Below, piece by piece: positions 24,041 through 32,730 of a stretch of 64,000 bases of DNA. The position numbers and the translations under genes were made by a program. Source of the stretch: Azospirillum brasilense (lineage in GTDB: Bacteria; Pseudomonadota; Alphaproteobacteria; Azospirillales; Azospirillaceae); the NCBI RefSeq assembly GCF_008365405.1, contig NZ_QOKV01000005.1, positions 124,001 to 188,000 on the forward strand, written 5' to 3'. The notes beneath the pieces are model-generated. The model was not told the origin of the DNA. It saw only the letters and a list, made by a program, of their open reading frames with translations, and searched no databases. How positions within the stretch are numbered: the first letter of the stretch is position 1; each line of letters opens with the position of its first letter.

Positions 24041-24868
24041 TCACAGCATGTCGTTGTCGCCGTGCCCAGAGCGCGTCCACGCTCGCACGGTCGCGCCGAT
24101 GCAGATCCCGGTGATCGCCGTCGCGGTCAAAAGGTAGCCGTCGAGCTCGCGAAGGACCCCTTCCACGCCGCCTCCGGACGCCCAGAGCGGATACAGGCGT
24201 TCGCCGACCTCGTAGGGCAGCGCGGACCACAGCGGCATGAGCATCCAGCCGAGGCACAGCGTCATCGGCAGCCGCGCGGCCGCCCGGCCGCCCCGCTCCA
24301 GCCACGACAGCCCCGACCACACCACCGCGGGCGCCAGGGTTTTGGCCAGCCAAGCCCACCGGAGCGCGTCCCCTCCGCGCGGAGCGGGGTTGTTGATCAG
24401 CAGCCACTCGACGGATGGCACCGCCCACAGCGGCGCCGACCAGATGGCAAGGCGGACCGCGTGCGGCGCCGCCCACCGGGCGACCCGACCAACACGGGCA
24501 CCAAGCCAGCGCGCGCCCGCCACGGCCGACCGGAGGATCGGGTCGTCGCGGGTTTGCGCATCGACCCAGGTGGCGGCGCTCTGCGCGCCGAGGACGACGG
24601 CCTTGCCGATCCCCTCGGCGTTCTGGCGGCGAATCTGCCGCTCAGCCGCCCGGTAGCCGTCGGTAAAGCCACCCTCGGCCAGGCTTTCCAGAAAGCGGCG
24701 ACGATGCGACCGGGCAAGCGACGCGAGAACGGCATCGGGCACCTGCCGACGTTGCGCGATCGGCATCGCCAGGAGCCGATCGAGCTCGGCCTCGCTGCTT
24801 CGGAGCAGCGCCCGCTCTGCGCGCTTCACGTGCCCTATGGTCGCGATTCCCATGGCGCTCTCGTTCAC
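24041..24868 (-). CDS. Hypothetical membrane protein, 275 aa
   Basis: Start MNESAMGIATIGHV. The N-terminal 120 residues are cytoplasmic-looking and basic (RSHRRRFLESLAEGGFTDGYR). Hydrophobic stretches follow (AVRLAIWSAPLWAVPSVEWLL; TLAPAVVWSGLSWL; PMTLCLGWMLMPLWS; LLTATAITGICIGATV), suggesting three or four membrane spans. No family recognised. It precedes the six-repeat winged-helix gene by 11 bases and follows the P-loop gene by about 55, so it belongs to that leftward cluster and may tie it to the membrane. Confidence 0.6.
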   Translation of the reverse strand: MNESAMGIATIGHVKRAERALLRSSEAELDRLLAMPIAQRRQVPDAVLASLARSHRRRFLESLAEGGFTDGYRAAERQIRRQNAEGIGKAVVLGAQSAATWVDAQTRDDPILRSAVAGARWLGARVGRVARWAAPHAVRLAIWSAPLWAVPSVEWLLINNPAPRGGDALRWAWLAKTLAPAVVWSGLSWLERGGRAAARLPMTLCLGWMLMPLWSALPYEVGERLYPLWASGGGVEGVLRELDGYLLTATAITGICIGATVRAWTRSGHGDNDML

Positions 24869-24925
24869 AGAGAGGCGGGAGCCGGGTGTGAACCCGCTCC
24901 CGCCTTACCGTCGGCGTGGTGCGGC

Positions 24926-25876
24926 TCAGTCGGCGGCGTACAGGTCCGCATCCTCGTCCAAGCGCGCCTTGATGGCCTGCGCCACATCCGGGCGCAGCAG
25001 CGGCAGCAACGCCTTCTGGGACTCGTGGAGCCACAGCATGAAATCGAAGACGCCGTGATTCACCTTGCCCGTGTTCAGGCCCGTCTCCGTCGCCAAGGCT
25101 TCGCGGCGCATCTTGTCTTCGTCGGCGCCGTCGAGCGCAGCAAACATGTCGACGATGCTGCGCTCACCTTTGTTGCGCCACATGTCCCAGAAGATGGACT
25201 TGTTGCGCGGCAGATCGACGATTTTGAGCCAGGGCAACTCGAGCATCAGACGATACTTCTCGCAGCTCGCCTCCAACCCCTTGAACGAGCCCTTGTGCGC
25301 ATTGCGGACGAGAAAGAAGTCGGCGTTGCCGAGTTTGCTCCACATCCGGTACGCGGCCGCCATCATGTCGGCCGCGCCGTTCGCCGCTTCGGCGTCGTTG
25401 TCGATGACGACGACGAAGCGCATGTGCACGCCCTCCTCCTTCGTCATACGCGCATAGGCGCCGCGCGCGCCTCTGAACCACGAGAAAATGCGCTTGGACG
25501 AGTTGCTGCCCGTGTCGATCAGGCAGTCGCGCCCCTTTTGGAACTCGAAGACCTGCTCGTAGTAGGTCCGCAGATCCTCGCTCTCGTCGTCATCCGACAC
25601 GTTGTCGGGCGGCGTCAGCGGCAGCGCGAGGGCGACGCGATCGCCGAGCACGTGCCGCAGACGCGGCTGGTCATCGACCGTCACCACGTTCATTTCGGTC
25701 CCGCCTGCCTGCGCGACGTACTGGTCGCTGAGCAGGGCGACGAGCTCGGACACCACGGTTTTGCCCGAGCTCCCCTTCTCGCCGAGCAAAAAGTAGGTCA
25801 GGTGGTCGGTCGCGGGCGCGGTGCCCCGGTGCGTGCCCGTCAGCAGCTGAGCCTGGGGCTTCTTCGCGGTGCTCAT
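24926..25876 (-). CDS. P-loop ATPase, MobD/TraL-like
   Basis: 316 residues, with AGGAGA nine bases before the ATG (a GTG at 25879 is the alternative). LTYFLLGEKGSSGKTVVSEL is a deviant Walker A (GEKGSSGKT) of the ParA/MinD-like kind used by MobD and TraL proteins of mobilizable plasmids. MNVVTVDDQPRL has the position of a switch, and MRFVVVIDNDAEA that of a Walker B-like strand. Such proteins support transfer or partition, but the exact role is often unclear. It heads the leftward block with the membrane and winged-helix genes. Confidence 0.6.
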   Translation of the reverse strand: MSTAKKPQAQLLTGTHRGTAPATDHLTYFLLGEKGSSGKTVVSELVALLSDQYVAQAGGTEMNVVTVDDQPRLRHVLGDRVALALPLTPPDNVSDDDESEDLRTYYEQVFEFQKGRDCLIDTGSNSSKRIFSWFRGARGAYARMTKEEGVHMRFVVVIDNDAEAANGAADMMAAAYRMWSKLGNADFFLVRNAHKGSFKGLEASCEKYRLMLELPWLKIVDLPRNKSIFWDMWRNKGERSIVDMFAALDGADEDKMRREALATETGLNTGKVNHGVFDFMLWLHESQKALLPLLRPDVAQAIKARLDEDADLYAAD

Positions 25877-26032
25877 CACATCGTCTCCTGAGCCTGGAAT
25901 CTGGTGGGCTCGAACGAACCCTCAGCTCCAAGATTGCACGCGCCCCGGTTAGTAATCTATGTTGCCGAGGCTGCGCGGAAGACGATTTTTGTCAACAAAA
26001 TCAATTAAGTAGCGGCCGAGCGGTTGCAGAGA

Positions 26033-26737
26033 TCAGTCGCTGTTTGGCGCCAGCCACACCAGCTTGGCCAAACGTTCGGCGCCCCCGTAAGGCCTGGGGT
26101 CGCCGAACAGTGAGTCGAAATCCGGAGGATCCACGGCCAGCGTCGCAAGAGCCTCTTGGGAGTGGTCGACCGGGTAAATGCCCTCGCACAAGTGCCACCA
26201 TGACCGGTTGCAGTCGACGCCAACGCGCTGCACGGCGTCTTGATACTCCCGCAGCTGCGACAGCAGAGGTCGCCCCGAGCACAGGTCGCTGCCGTACCAG
26301 TGGCGGGCGATCGCTTTGAACGCGGCGCGGGCTTCGGGACGCGGCGTCAGGCGGACGCCGATGAGGCGCACGACGCCGCACATCGTACCCGCGACCTTGT
26401 GCTCGAGGGCCATCCATGTCGTCCCTGGGTGGGAGGACAGCACGGGGATGTGCTCCAGGAAAGCCAGCATCAGAACGACGTCGAACGCGGCGTTGAAGCG
26501 TTCGGCGTTCTCCCGAAGCCAAGCCATGGCGCCGTCGTGATCGTCCTGCTCGAGGTCGGGCGGCAGCGGCAGCGGCTCCGGTAGCCGATCACGGTGAGCG
26601 GGCCACCCGTCAACGGGCAGGTCATCAGTGTGTGTGAACAGGGTCCTTGGAAGGTCGCGGACGTGGGCCATGCGGCGGTCGTAGCGGTGCGCGTCCCGCA
26701 AGGGCGACAGCCGCTCTTCAAGGTCTTCCGTCACCAT
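26033..26737 (-). CDS. Hypothetical protein, 234 aa
   Basis: No family recognised. It starts MVTEDLEERLSPLRDAHRYD. It is helical, with AFDVVLMLAFLEHIPVLS in the centre and Trp/Cys residues (HWYGSDLCSGRPLLSQL; CNRSWWHLCEGIYPVD). No membrane segments. A G-rich, ribosome-site-like stretch precedes the ATG. It sits in the leftward gene block about 58 bases after the 109-residue gene, probably on the same transcript. Confidence 0.6.
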   Translation of the reverse strand: MVTEDLEERLSPLRDAHRYDRRMAHVRDLPRTLFTHTDDLPVDGWPAHRDRLPEPLPLPPDLEQDDHDGAMAWLRENAERFNAAFDVVLMLAFLEHIPVLSSHPGTTWMALEHKVAGTMCGVVRLIGVRLTPRPEARAAFKAIARHWYGSDLCSGRPLLSQLREYQDAVQRVGVDCNRSWWHLCEGIYPVDHSQEALATLAVDPPDFDSLFGDPRPYGGAERLAKLVWLAPNSD

Positions 26738-26794
26738 GCCACCGCCTCCGCCACCGCCACCGCCGCCCCGGTGTTCAGATGGGAGGCTTCGAGG

Positions 26795-27124
26795 CTACGC
26801 AACAGCCTCCCCGGTTTGGACCGTATCACCATGCTCCAGCACCCAGGCCCTGTAGCGCGGGGCCAGACGGTCCAGAGCCTCCTCGGCGTCGTGCCAAGCC
26901 TTATCCAGACACGGTGACCAGCCACTGTCCCAACAGTCAGTTGCCGCCGTTCCCGGGGCACCCACGGGGCCACGCACATACCAGCTGTAAGCTGGTCCCC
27001 AGCCTTCCGCATCCCAGCGGACCTCCAGCTCGAAACCGTAAGGGCCGCTGGCGTTCCAGTCGTCGGTGTCAGGGTCGTCCGGGTCCAGATCGACCCATTC
27101 GACATCGTAAAGCTCGCTGTACAT
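26795..27124 (-). CDS. Small acidic hypothetical protein, 109 aa
   Basis: MYSELYDVEWVDLDPDDPDT opens an acidic and aromatic domain (GFELEVRWDAEGWGPAYSWY), with a Cys-containing C-terminal half (DCWDSGWSPCLDKAWHDAEE). It looks like a small single-domain beta-rich protein, possibly an immunity or anti-restriction type fold given its charge, but no family is recognised. It is part of the leftward block between 28.3 and 26.0 kb. Confidence 0.55.
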   Translation of the reverse strand: MYSELYDVEWVDLDPDDPDTDDWNASGPYGFELEVRWDAEGWGPAYSWYVRGPVGAPGTAATDCWDSGWSPCLDKAWHDAEEALDRLAPRYRAWVLEHGDTVQTGEAVA

Positions 27125-27276
27125 CGCCGTCCCTCACCGGATTCAGAAATGGTACCGGGAAGGTAGGTTTGGCGTGCGGCTCGGCGCCAGGTCGTTCTCC
27201 GCTTGGTGAACAACATCGAGGCCGCCGATATGATGGTCGGCGGCCTCGATGACGCGGTGCTGATGGAGGACGGCGA

Positions 27277-27999
27277 TCAGGACATCGCCATGGCGCGGCC
27301 ACGAGAGCGCGGGCGCGCCATGGCGGCGATGCGGCTGTCGACTCGAGCGTTGGGATTGACGATCGGTTCGAATGGCTGGCCGCGGTCGGTGTAGGTCTGC
27401 TCCGTGGCGCGCAGCAGGAGGGCCGTCGCATCGCCGCCCTCGGGCTCGTCCTCTTCGACGCCCGGACCGCCGAGATCCGCGGTCACCGGAGCGGCGTCGC
27501 GGGCATGAGCCTGCGCGAGCAATTCCTCGAAGTCCTCCGGCGTCATGTCCGGGCTCGACGGCGGCGTCAGGTCGGGCTCGACGGACTTGGCCGCGCCGCC
27601 TTCCACCACGGTGGACACCGCGGCCGCAGCCGTCTTCTCCGCCTTGCCCGGGCGAGCGCGCTTATCCGCCTTCGGCTCGATCGCCACCAAGGCCTCGTGC
27701 TTCGGCGTTGGCGCCTGCTCCGGGACGGCGTCCACGGCGGCGATGTCGCGGCGCTCTTTTTGGATGGCGAAGAAGTATTGGCGCAGCGTTCCCACTGACG
27801 TGTCCGGTGGCAGGAGTTCGGCCGCTACCAAAACCTTCTTGACCTTGTCCCACTCGCGGTGACGACCCTTCAGGCCCTCGATGTCACCAAAGAGGGTGCG
27901 GACGATCTCGATGGTCTTGGGGTACGCAACCCCCAGCACCTCGCGCTCGGCTTCAAGAATCCGCTGGCGGGCCTGCTCGATGTTGATGGTCATGGTCAT
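27277..27999 (-). CDS. Hypothetical protein, paralogue of its neighbour, with long acidic-basic tail
   Basis: 240 residues. The ATG overlaps the stop of the preceding gene (ATGA). Residues 5-75 form a helical domain, EAEREVLGVAYPKTIEIVRT...REWDKVKKVLVAAELLPPD...TLRQYFFAIQKERR, that resembles the neighbour's IERLCEPYQHDWRRIRDMLTEANMLAPG...ALRGFFLGVRKEQR. The rest is a long Ala/Pro/Glu-rich linker with an Arg-rich end (MARPRSRGRAMAMS). This could be a relaxosome or partition accessory; unproven. Confidence 0.6.
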   Translation of the reverse strand: MTMTINIEQARQRILEAEREVLGVAYPKTIEIVRTLFGDIEGLKGRHREWDKVKKVLVAAELLPPDTSVGTLRQYFFAIQKERRDIAAVDAVPEQAPTPKHEALVAIEPKADKRARPGKAEKTAAAAVSTVVEGGAAKSVEPDLTPPSSPDMTPEDFEELLAQAHARDAAPVTADLGGPGVEEDEPEGGDATALLLRATEQTYTDRGQPFEPIVNPNARVDSRIAAMARPRSRGRAMAMS

Positions 28000-28313
28000 C
28001 CATTCCCCCGTCCCCACGTCTGCGCCACGCGGCCGACGCTTGGCCCTTTGTGCCGTTCGCGTTGCTCCTTGCGTACACCCAGGAAGAAACCGCGCAGGGC
28101 TCCCGCCGACGCGCCCGGGGCCAGCATGTTGGCCTCGGTCAGCATGTCGCGGATCCTTCGCCAGTCGTGTTGGTACGGCTCACACAGCCGCTCGATCTCG
28201 TTGAAATACGTCCTGACGCACGCCAACAGGGACCTCGGCGGCTCCCCGCGGACGGGCGTCGGCACGGGACGCAACCGCCGTCGTTCCGCTTGGAAATCCA
28301 ATACCTTGGCCAT
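27996..28313 (-). CDS. Small hypothetical protein, 105 aa, paralogous domain
   Basis: Starts MAKVLDFQAERRRLRPVP. The core EPYQHDWRRIRDMLTEANML, then APGASAGALRGFFLGVRKEQ, matches the N-terminal domain of the next gene, so the two come from an ancestral duplication. The W-x-x-I/V-x-x-x-L-x-x-A/E-L-L-P pattern is shared. It is the first gene of the leftward block, preceded by a 264-bp gap with a recurring TTAAGGGT word. Confidence 0.6.
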   Translation of the reverse strand: MAKVLDFQAERRRLRPVPTPVRGEPPRSLLACVRTYFNEIERLCEPYQHDWRRIRDMLTEANMLAPGASAGALRGFFLGVRKEQRERHKGPSVGRVAQTWGRGNG

Positions 28314-28577
28314 GGCCCTCTCCATCCGCGACAACCCCTGATTAAGGGTATGGGCGGGCTACGCAACACTCAATGCTATTGACGCAAGTTCCCCGGAAAC
28401 GAAGTGTGAAGACCCCGTCTAAGCTCCGTTAAGGGTCAGCAAACACCCCGAGATGGCGCCGTGAGGGTGGCCATCCATCAGGCGGACACCGGGCGGCGCC
28501 CAAGCGCAAACCCGCCGTCTAGGGCACCCTTAACGTCCCGAACAGCTCCCGTGAACACGACGCCGATCGGACATCCG
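28314..28577. promoter_or_regulatory. Intergenic region with three TTAAGGGT words
   Basis: TTAAGGGT at 28342-28349 and 28429-28436, and its complement ACCCTTAA at 28526-28533, roughly 90 bases apart. The first copy lies just upstream of the leftward block at 28313. The region also has several GC-rich hairpins. It separates that block from the SAVED gene, which ends at 28578. No gene seen here. Confidence 0.3.
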
Positions 28578-29744
28578 TTAGGCGCTGTGGTCGGTGGGGT
28601 GCTGGACTGCAAGCGGCGCCCGGCGGACGACCACCGGTCGGTTGATCCCGTGGGTCGGCATCTTTACGGCCCATGGATGGGGCGGGTTCGCCGTCTTCTC
28701 ATACTGATGCACCAGCACCTCTGGCAGGTTGCGCTGGTCGTAGCGCTGCCCCAATCGGAAGACGACGCTGTTTTGAGCCACCAGGAACAGATGGATGGTC
28801 CGGACCCCGCGGTTGCCGAGGTCGCTCACCACCTTCAGAAACTGGGCGGCCAGTGCCCGTTGCTTCGCGTCGGACCAGTGATTGTCCTTGTCGATGGTCG
28901 GCAGCGAGAGTCGAACGACGGGCACCGCGCCGAGCGACCGGCCGACGGCGTCTGCATCCACAGCATAGGAGACCTCGACGGCCACCGCGACCTCTGCCGC
29001 GCCACGGGGAACGCGGTCAAAGCCATCCACGATGAACCGCTCCCCGTCGTCGGCGCCGTCCAGGCTTCGCCAGCGCGCCTCCCCGCGGTCCCAGTCCACG
29101 ATGCGGACGGCGCCGTCGTCATCGAGCAAAAACCCGGCGAGGAAGGTCAGGGGCACCGGAGACACGCCGCCGTACACCACGGTGACGTCCTCGCGAGCCA
29201 CGTCGGAAACCGAGCGCTCCAGGTCGTGGCGCACCGTTGCGACCTCGCCGACGACCCGCTCCGGGTCCGTCACCGAGTTGTTCTCAACATATGGCGTGTG
29301 GTCCAGCAGGATACTCTGCGGGACACCAACGACGTCCTTCGGCAGAGCGTCCTTCAGAGGAGATCCGGAACTCTTGGCGAGGCCGCGCTGCTCGATGACG
29401 ACAACACGCCTGCGAGCGCGCCGCTCCTCTTCCTTTCTCTCCTCCTCTGCGAAGCGGATCGCTTCCCAGACGCCGCCGACGGCGGTGAGGACAAGCCCGA
29501 TCATGAAGGCGAGCCACGTGATGAGTTCCGGTGTTCCGCCGGAGATCTCGATGTGGAGGGAAAGGGCCCTCACATCGTCGGCGTAAAAAAGCGACGACAC
29601 CCAGGACCCGGCGGCGGTCGCACCGATAAGGATCAGGCCCGCCCTGAAGATTCTCAAGGGGAATGACCTGCGGCGCAAGGCGAAGTCCACAACCTTCGAC
29701 ACGGCGGTGAGCAGGGTGTCGAAGACCTTATGCAGCAGGGACAT
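28578..29744 (-). CDS. Two-TM SAVED-domain protein, CBASS effector (Cap14-like)
   Basis: 388 residues. Two membrane helices lie near residues 33-53 (FRAGLILIGATAAGSWVSSL) and 73-94 (LITWLAFMIGLVLTAVGG), followed by a charged linker. The C-terminal 180 residues have the SAVED pattern: VSYAVDADAVGRSLGAVP, VVRLSLPT, then the hallmark IHLFLVAQNSVVFRLGQRY with VLVHQYEK. SAVED domains sense cyclic oligonucleotides in CBASS. A two-TM SAVED protein fits the Cap14 type of pore-forming effector that kills the infected cell. The E2-like gene precedes it by 4 bases. No cyclase is present, so it is probably an orphan. Confidence 0.65.
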   Translation of the reverse strand: MSLLHKVFDTLLTAVSKVVDFALRRRSFPLRIFRAGLILIGATAAGSWVSSLFYADDVRALSLHIEISGGTPELITWLAFMIGLVLTAVGGVWEAIRFAEEERKEEERRARRRVVVIEQRGLAKSSGSPLKDALPKDVVGVPQSILLDHTPYVENNSVTDPERVVGEVATVRHDLERSVSDVAREDVTVVYGGVSPVPLTFLAGFLLDDDGAVRIVDWDRGEARWRSLDGADDGERFIVDGFDRVPRGAAEVAVAVEVSYAVDADAVGRSLGAVPVVRLSLPTIDKDNHWSDAKQRALAAQFLKVVSDLGNRGVRTIHLFLVAQNSVVFRLGQRYDQRNLPEVLVHQYEKTANPPHPWAVKMPTHGINRPVVVRRAPLAVQHPTDHSA

Positions 29745-29748
29745 CGGC

Positions 29749-30077
29749 TCAATCCTCAGGCAGGCTGGACGGGGCGGCGCCGTGCGCCCGGCGGACTAGG
29801 AAGCCCATCTCTGACATTACATGCGGGTTCAGGGCGAGAGCGAGGCGGCGTGTTGCTGCATGGCCAGGGACGGAGCGACCGTCACGGTCGCCGATGCGCT
29901 CGGGGTCGCCGTCGGGATGACGACCGCCGCCGGTCCACTCCCCGGTGGCCTGCCAGAGTTCGTAGTGAACGAACCAATGGAGGAGCCAGGGGACCACGGT
30001 CTCCGCAAGTGGCATGAATACGTTCCACTCCCCTGGGTAGTAAAGACAGGGAACGACAGGCCAGCCCCTACACAAAG
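29749..30077 (-). pseudogene. Truncated E2-like (Cap2-type) protein of a CBASS locus
   Basis: The readable part is PCLYYPGEWNVFMPLAETVV, then PWLLHWFVHYELWQATGEW, then TGGGRHP, which I recognise as the C-terminal half of the E2-like proteins found in CBASS operons (TGEWxGGGxHP after W-x-x-x-L-E/A-x-T-x-x-P-W). The first half, including the region before the catalytic Cys, is missing: 5' of this point the sequence runs into a 28-bp perfect palindrome (30078-30105) and unrelated DNA. It is 4 bases upstream of the SAVED gene. The cyclase gene that should precede it is also gone. Confidence 0.5.
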
Positions 30078-30105
30078 GTGTTGCAGGCCATGCGGCCTGC
30101 AACAC
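30078..30105. repeat. Perfect 12-bp inverted repeat at the CBASS truncation point
   Basis: GTGTTGCAGGCC, loop ATGC, GGCCTGCAACAC. No T-run follows on either strand, so it is a weak terminator candidate. It lies exactly where the E2-like gene loses homology, so it may be a recombination or mobile-element end. Confidence 0.5.
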
Positions 30106-30194
30106 TACTCTGGGCATCATCTCTTCTACTTAAAATCCGAACACGAGGGGCGTGCTCCGTCGGAAGCCGACACGGTCCGCTGGGTTCGAAGGCG

Positions 30195-30764
30195 CTACTG
30201 AACCGCCTCTCGTATCTGCTGCTCCATATCGGGCGTGACCTGAGCCGGTCGCGCAGGAAGGGGCTGACTCCCGCGCTTGCCATTGTTCCCAATGTCGTCA
30301 ATGAGCAGCTTCATCTCAGCGATCTCGCGAACCTGTGATTCGATGATTTTATCCGCGAGCTTGCGCACGCGGGGGTCGCTGATGCTTGCGTTGCTTGCGT
30401 TATTGATGGCGATGGAGTGGTGCGGGATCATCGACTTCATGAAGCTGACATCGCCGATCAGGCCCTGACTGCGGTTCACGTAGAGGAGTACAACTCCGAC
30501 CAGCACGGCTCCGACCAGTACGGCGATCTTAATGGCCATACCCCTGTACATTGACCACATGAAGCCGAGCATCACGATAGTCATGACGCACCCCATTACG
30601 AGCGAGGAGACCAGCCGGTTTACGCTGAACAGGGCGTGATCGAACGAATAAACAAGCTGGTACATCAAAAAGAACATGATGAACGTTGAGGTTGCGATCA
30701 TTGCCGCAAACCGACCCCAACCCATTTTCATCATGTTCCTATGGTGATTTTGCTCGTGTGACAT
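30195..30764 (-). CDS. DUF305 membrane protein
   Basis: 189 residues starting [18 protein letters not shown], with AGAGGA upstream. Three membrane spans (about 17-40, 48-72, 75-95) precede a C-terminal domain with [16 protein letters not shown] and [20 protein letters not shown], the DUF305 signature (M-x-P-H-H followed by an E-x-x-E/M helix). Such proteins are often linked to metal resistance and are found on mobile DNA. Its base composition is more AT-rich than its surroundings, which suggests recent arrival, and it sits beside the broken CBASS genes. Confidence 0.75.
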   Translation of the reverse strand: MSHEQNHHRNMMKMGWGRFAAMIATSTFIMFFLMYQLVYSFDHALFSVNRLVSSLVMGCVMTIVMLGFMWSMYRGMAIKIAVLVGAVLVGVVLLYVNRSQGLIGDVSFMKSMIPHHSIAINNASNASISDPRVRKLADKIIESQVREIAEMKLLIDDIGNNGKRGSQPLPARPAQVTPDMEQQIREAVQ

Positions 30765-30913
30765 TGCGGCTTCCTCTACTCCATCCTGCGCAATGAGGGG
30801 GAACAAAACCCCCATCATTTTTGTTCCCGCGCAGCCTTTCATTGTCGTGGCACACCGTTCTACGAACTCTGCCAGAGCGAGCATGAGAGTGGCTGGGTAA
30901 GACGGGCTGCGGA

Positions 30914-31100
30914 TCAGGCGTAGGGATCGAAGTAGACGATGTCTTCCATTCGGACCTTACCCTTGGCGACGCCCAAGCGCTCCGCCGGGGTCAGGCCGTC
31001 CTCACCCGTGAAGCACCAGTTGTACCAGACCCGGAAGATGTCGAGGCACTTGCCGACCATCGCCGGGTTGTAGGGCGCGTAGCCGTGCCAAACGCGCCGC
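30914..31100 (-). pseudogene. 3' remnant of a transposase (DDE integrase type)
   Basis: On the minus strand the frame reads WHGYAPYNPAMVGKCLDIFR, then VWYNWCFTGEDGLTPAERLG, then [16 protein letters not shown] and a stop. W-Y-N-x-x-x-G-x-D-G-x-T-P-A-x-R-L-G-x-A-K-G-x-x-x-x-E-D-I-x-Y-F is a C-terminus I associate with DDE-type transposases of Rhodospirillales insertion sequences. The 5' part is absent: upstream the frame is lost near 31100. It is probably the scar of the element that disturbed the CBASS locus. Confidence 0.5.
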
Positions 31101-32361
31101 GCCCGGCGCGTCGGCGAGATCGGGCGTCATCTCTCCATAAACCCGCCGCCAAACTCCCGATCGCCATCCTGCCAAATGCTCACGAAACTCACCGCCGCCT
31201 TCACGCATCGCCGCTAACCATCAATCCTGCGCCGCCCCATTCCTGCCCGCGCCGCCGCGGTCGCAGGCCGTAACCCATGAACTGCCCGTGAATCCCCCGT
31301 CTATGCAGCCGTCTATGAGCCGTCATTTTTGGGACGTGGATCACTCCTTGGGTGCCGTGAATCACCTTTTCCTGATCGGGTGGGTGGGGTGCAAGGCACC
31401 CGGTGGTCGTCGGTCGCTGCGCGCCCTCCGAATGAGCCGTCCCGACGCCAGCGTCGGGCCTGGCCACGGTCGATGGAGGCCATCCTCGCCCCCTTCGGGG
31501 GCTCGGACGGCGGTTCCGGTGTCCGAACGGCTTCCAGCCGCCCGGACACCGCTTCGGACGACGGGGGCCAACCTCCGGAGGACCTAGAAGTCCTTCGACG
31601 GCCGAAAACCACCCCCAGTCAACGGGGGAGCGCCCCGCTGCGCGACGGCAGCGATCGCCCCCGGCCGACCGACCCCTGGCCAGACGGCCCCAGCCAGGGC
31701 CTCCGCCATCCCAACGGCCTTCAGCCGCCCCAACCCCGCCGCCGCCGCAGGGCGCGCCCAGAGCCGCCTGGAACGGCCCGGGGCGACGGCACCGTCAAGC
31801 GCGCTGACCGCCGCCCCGCCCCAAGTACCGCCGAGCGGTCCTCGGACGGCGAACGGCCTATGGGGCCGGACGAACGAGCCTCGGGCGTCCGCGGCCGCCG
31901 CCCGCCCGATCCCCGCCGCGTCGCCATCGCGTCCCTTTCCCCCGGTGACGCTTTGCACCCCACTCACCCTGCCCTGACTTCCCGGTTTCCTTGGGTTTCG
32001 CTGCCCGCCTCGCTGTCGGTCATCCCCGCCAGTCACGCCGAGCCGCCCGCCCCGAGGCGCCGCCTGCCCCCGCCGCCCCAGGCGACACACGGCGCGCGCG
32101 CCGCCCAGCCGTCCGGGAACACGGGCCCGCCGCCCCGGTGCGCCCGCAGCCGCCCGAACACCGGGATGCCGCCCGTGCCGACCGACGGCCGCCCGGGATC
32201 GGCGGCTTGCGCCGCGGACGCCAACGGCATCCTCCTCCCCGTGGTCTGTGTTGACACAGTTGATATGGAGTTTCCCGCCGCCGCGTCCTCGCCCAGCCGC
32301 CGGTGGACATCGGGGCGCCGGGAGGCGTCGGGCAACACGGGCGCCCACGGAGTTGCCCGTC
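31101..32361. other. GC-rich, gene-poor DNA
   Basis: About 1.26 kb where both strands have long open frames of Arg/Pro/Ala-rich composition, but none has a domain, start site or codon pattern that convinces me. Repeated G- and C-tracts and CGGACGG-type words are frequent. A run GGGTGGGTGGGGTGCAAGG at 31378 and a similar complement near 31960 may be remnants of a repeat. I report no gene here. Confidence 0.3.
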
Positions 32362-32429
32362 ATCCTTCGTTTGCTGAGGCCGCCCTGAAATGGCTGTGGC
32401 TGAGAGCGCGGACACGGAGAACGAAGGAT
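32362..32429. promoter_or_regulatory. 10-bp inverted repeat across the start of the next gene
   Basis: ATCCTTCGTT at 32362-32371 and AACGAAGGAT at 32420-32429, the second including the ribosome site and the first bases of the ATG of the gene at 32428. As RNA the arms would pair and hide the start, a possible translational switch; as DNA it may be an operator. Confidence 0.4.
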
Positions 32430-32685
32430 GGCGCAAGACCGGTTCAGAGCGAAGTCGGCCACGGTGACCGTCACCCGCGAGGGTCAGGCGGTCGGCGCCG
32501 CCAGCGGTCCGGACGGCGGCTGGTGCATCGTGGCAACCCGCCGCCCTCTGCTCGAGCGCCTGCACACCGTCCAGAAAGAAATCCTGGAAGAGGCCGCAGC
32601 GAAACCAGTGAGAACGGCGCCCCGCCCCGCGGCACCCCGCATAAGCGCGCGCCCGCGCTTCGGCAAACGCTCCTTCTGGTTCTGA
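32428..32685 (+). CDS. Small hypothetical protein, 85 aa
   Basis: MAQDRFRAKSATVTVTREGQ begins a short beta-rich stretch (GGWCIVATRRPLLERL), then a helix and a basic Pro/Arg tail ending RFGKRSFWF. AAGG lies directly before the ATG, within an inverted-repeat arm. No family recognised. Codon use is consistent with a real gene. Confidence 0.5.
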   Translation: MAQDRFRAKSATVTVTREGQAVGAASGPDGGWCIVATRRPLLERLHTVQKEILEEAAAKPVRTAPRPAAPRISARPRFGKRSFWF

Positions 32686-32706
32686 CTTCACCCTCTAGTG
32701 GCTCGG

Positions 32707-32724
32707 TGTGGACCGGTGTCCGCA
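32707..32724. promoter_or_regulatory. Palindrome copy 1 of 3 (TGCGGACCGRTGTCCGCA family)
   Basis: TGTGGACCGGTGTCCGCA, one mismatch from the consensus palindrome. It lies between the ends of the convergent genes at 32428-32685 and 32731-33126. See the copies at 33976 and 36145. Confidence 0.5.
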
Positions 32725-32730
32725 GACAGC

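Noticed and set aside
23948..25891. A 647-codon plus-strand frame antisense to the membrane-protein and P-loop genes
   Set aside because: The minus-strand genes have recognisable domains, membrane spans and ribosome sites; the plus frame does not.
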